Shown: positions 14,610 to 14,704 of the stretch, piece after piece
How the letters are laid out: each line of letters starts with the position of its first letter
Numbering within the stretch: the first letter of the stretch is position 1
Assembly (NCBI GenBank): GCA_021799405.1
Contig: JAJZAL010000127.1
Coordinates: 1 to 14,704 of the forward strand
DNA length: 14,704 nucleotides
Direction of reading: 5' to 3'
From: Acidobacteriota bacterium
Lineage (GTDB): Bacteria > Acidobacteriota > Terriglobia > Terriglobales > Acidobacteriaceae
Notes under the pieces: generated by a model
What the model was told of the DNA's origin: nothing
The model's database searches: none
Seen by the model: only the letters and a program-made list of their open reading frames with translations
Made by a program: the position numbers and the translations under genes

Positions 14610-14704
14610 TCCATAGTGCTTGTGTATCCAGTCGCGCAGGGTGTGCGGTCGCACCACGAAATCCTGGGCGTTTTGCTCCCGCCAGAGCTGGGTGCTGTTA
14701 TGGC
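14610..14704 (-). pseudogene. Possible ISL3-type transposase fragment at the window edge
   Basis: Reading the - strand inward from 14702, one frame gives HNSTQLWREQNAQDFVVRP and then HTLRDWIHKHYGP. The HNxTQLWRE block recalls a conserved piece of ISL3-family transposases near their C-terminal region, followed by a short segment around Trp. After about 14610 the frame no longer resembles anything I know. The match is short and from memory, so another protein family is quite possible. The remaining 200 bases towards the hipB promoter hold nothing I can name. Confidence 0.25.

Noticed and set aside
1..14704. CRISPR array, tRNA or rRNA genes
   Set aside because: No regularly spaced repeats with spacers and no tRNA- or rRNA-like sequence were seen when reading both strands; a tool-based scan (tRNAscan-SE, Infernal) was not available.

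Overview
The window looks like an accessory region of a moderately high-GC bacterium. Acidobacteriota is my best guess, from the overall look of the integrase remnant and the carotenoid proteins; this is inference, with no taxonomic marker gene in view. The core is an intact, tightly packed C30 carotenoid operon of the staphyloxanthin type. It is flanked by mobile-element debris and by a HipBA toxin-antitoxin pair.

Left edge (1-682): the C-terminal part of a tyrosine recombinase (+ strand) runs straight into a truncated IS5-like transposase (- strand). The transposase also carries an in-frame TAG, so both are dead.

Core (683-8516): an XRE-cupin regulator (918-1571) is followed by a weak terminator-like hairpin and then by crtN, aldH, crtP, crtQ, crtO and a small unknown gene. 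Every junction from crtN to the small gene is a 4-base ATGA stop/start overlap, so the six genes are almost certainly one translationally coupled transcript. By homology to the Staphylococcus pathway, CrtN desaturates a C30 precursor, CrtP oxidises a terminal methyl to an aldehyde, AldH makes the carboxylic acid, CrtQ glucosylates it and CrtO acylates the sugar. No crtM or hpnCDE precursor gene is in the window. Two features stand out: aldH is fused in frame, through an internal signal-peptide-like segment, to a DUF2141 domain; and the regulator and the operon share the sequence elements CACTCATGC and TCAGTAA in their upstream regions.

Middle (8517-11561): an SRPBCC-fold protein, a short region holding a possible small reverse-strand coding remnant, and a large phosphoesterase/phospholipase C-family protein.

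Right part (11562-14704): about 1.2 kb without an intact gene. It holds a hairpin, a broken gene fragment and, on the - strand, a group II intron reduced to about 620 bases: both intron ends, a domain V and only the last ~56 codons of its reverse transcriptase remain. Then comes a hipB-hipA operon on the - strand with an AT-rich, repeat-containing and probably near-leaderless promoter. At the right edge is a short piece that may be ISL3-type transposase.
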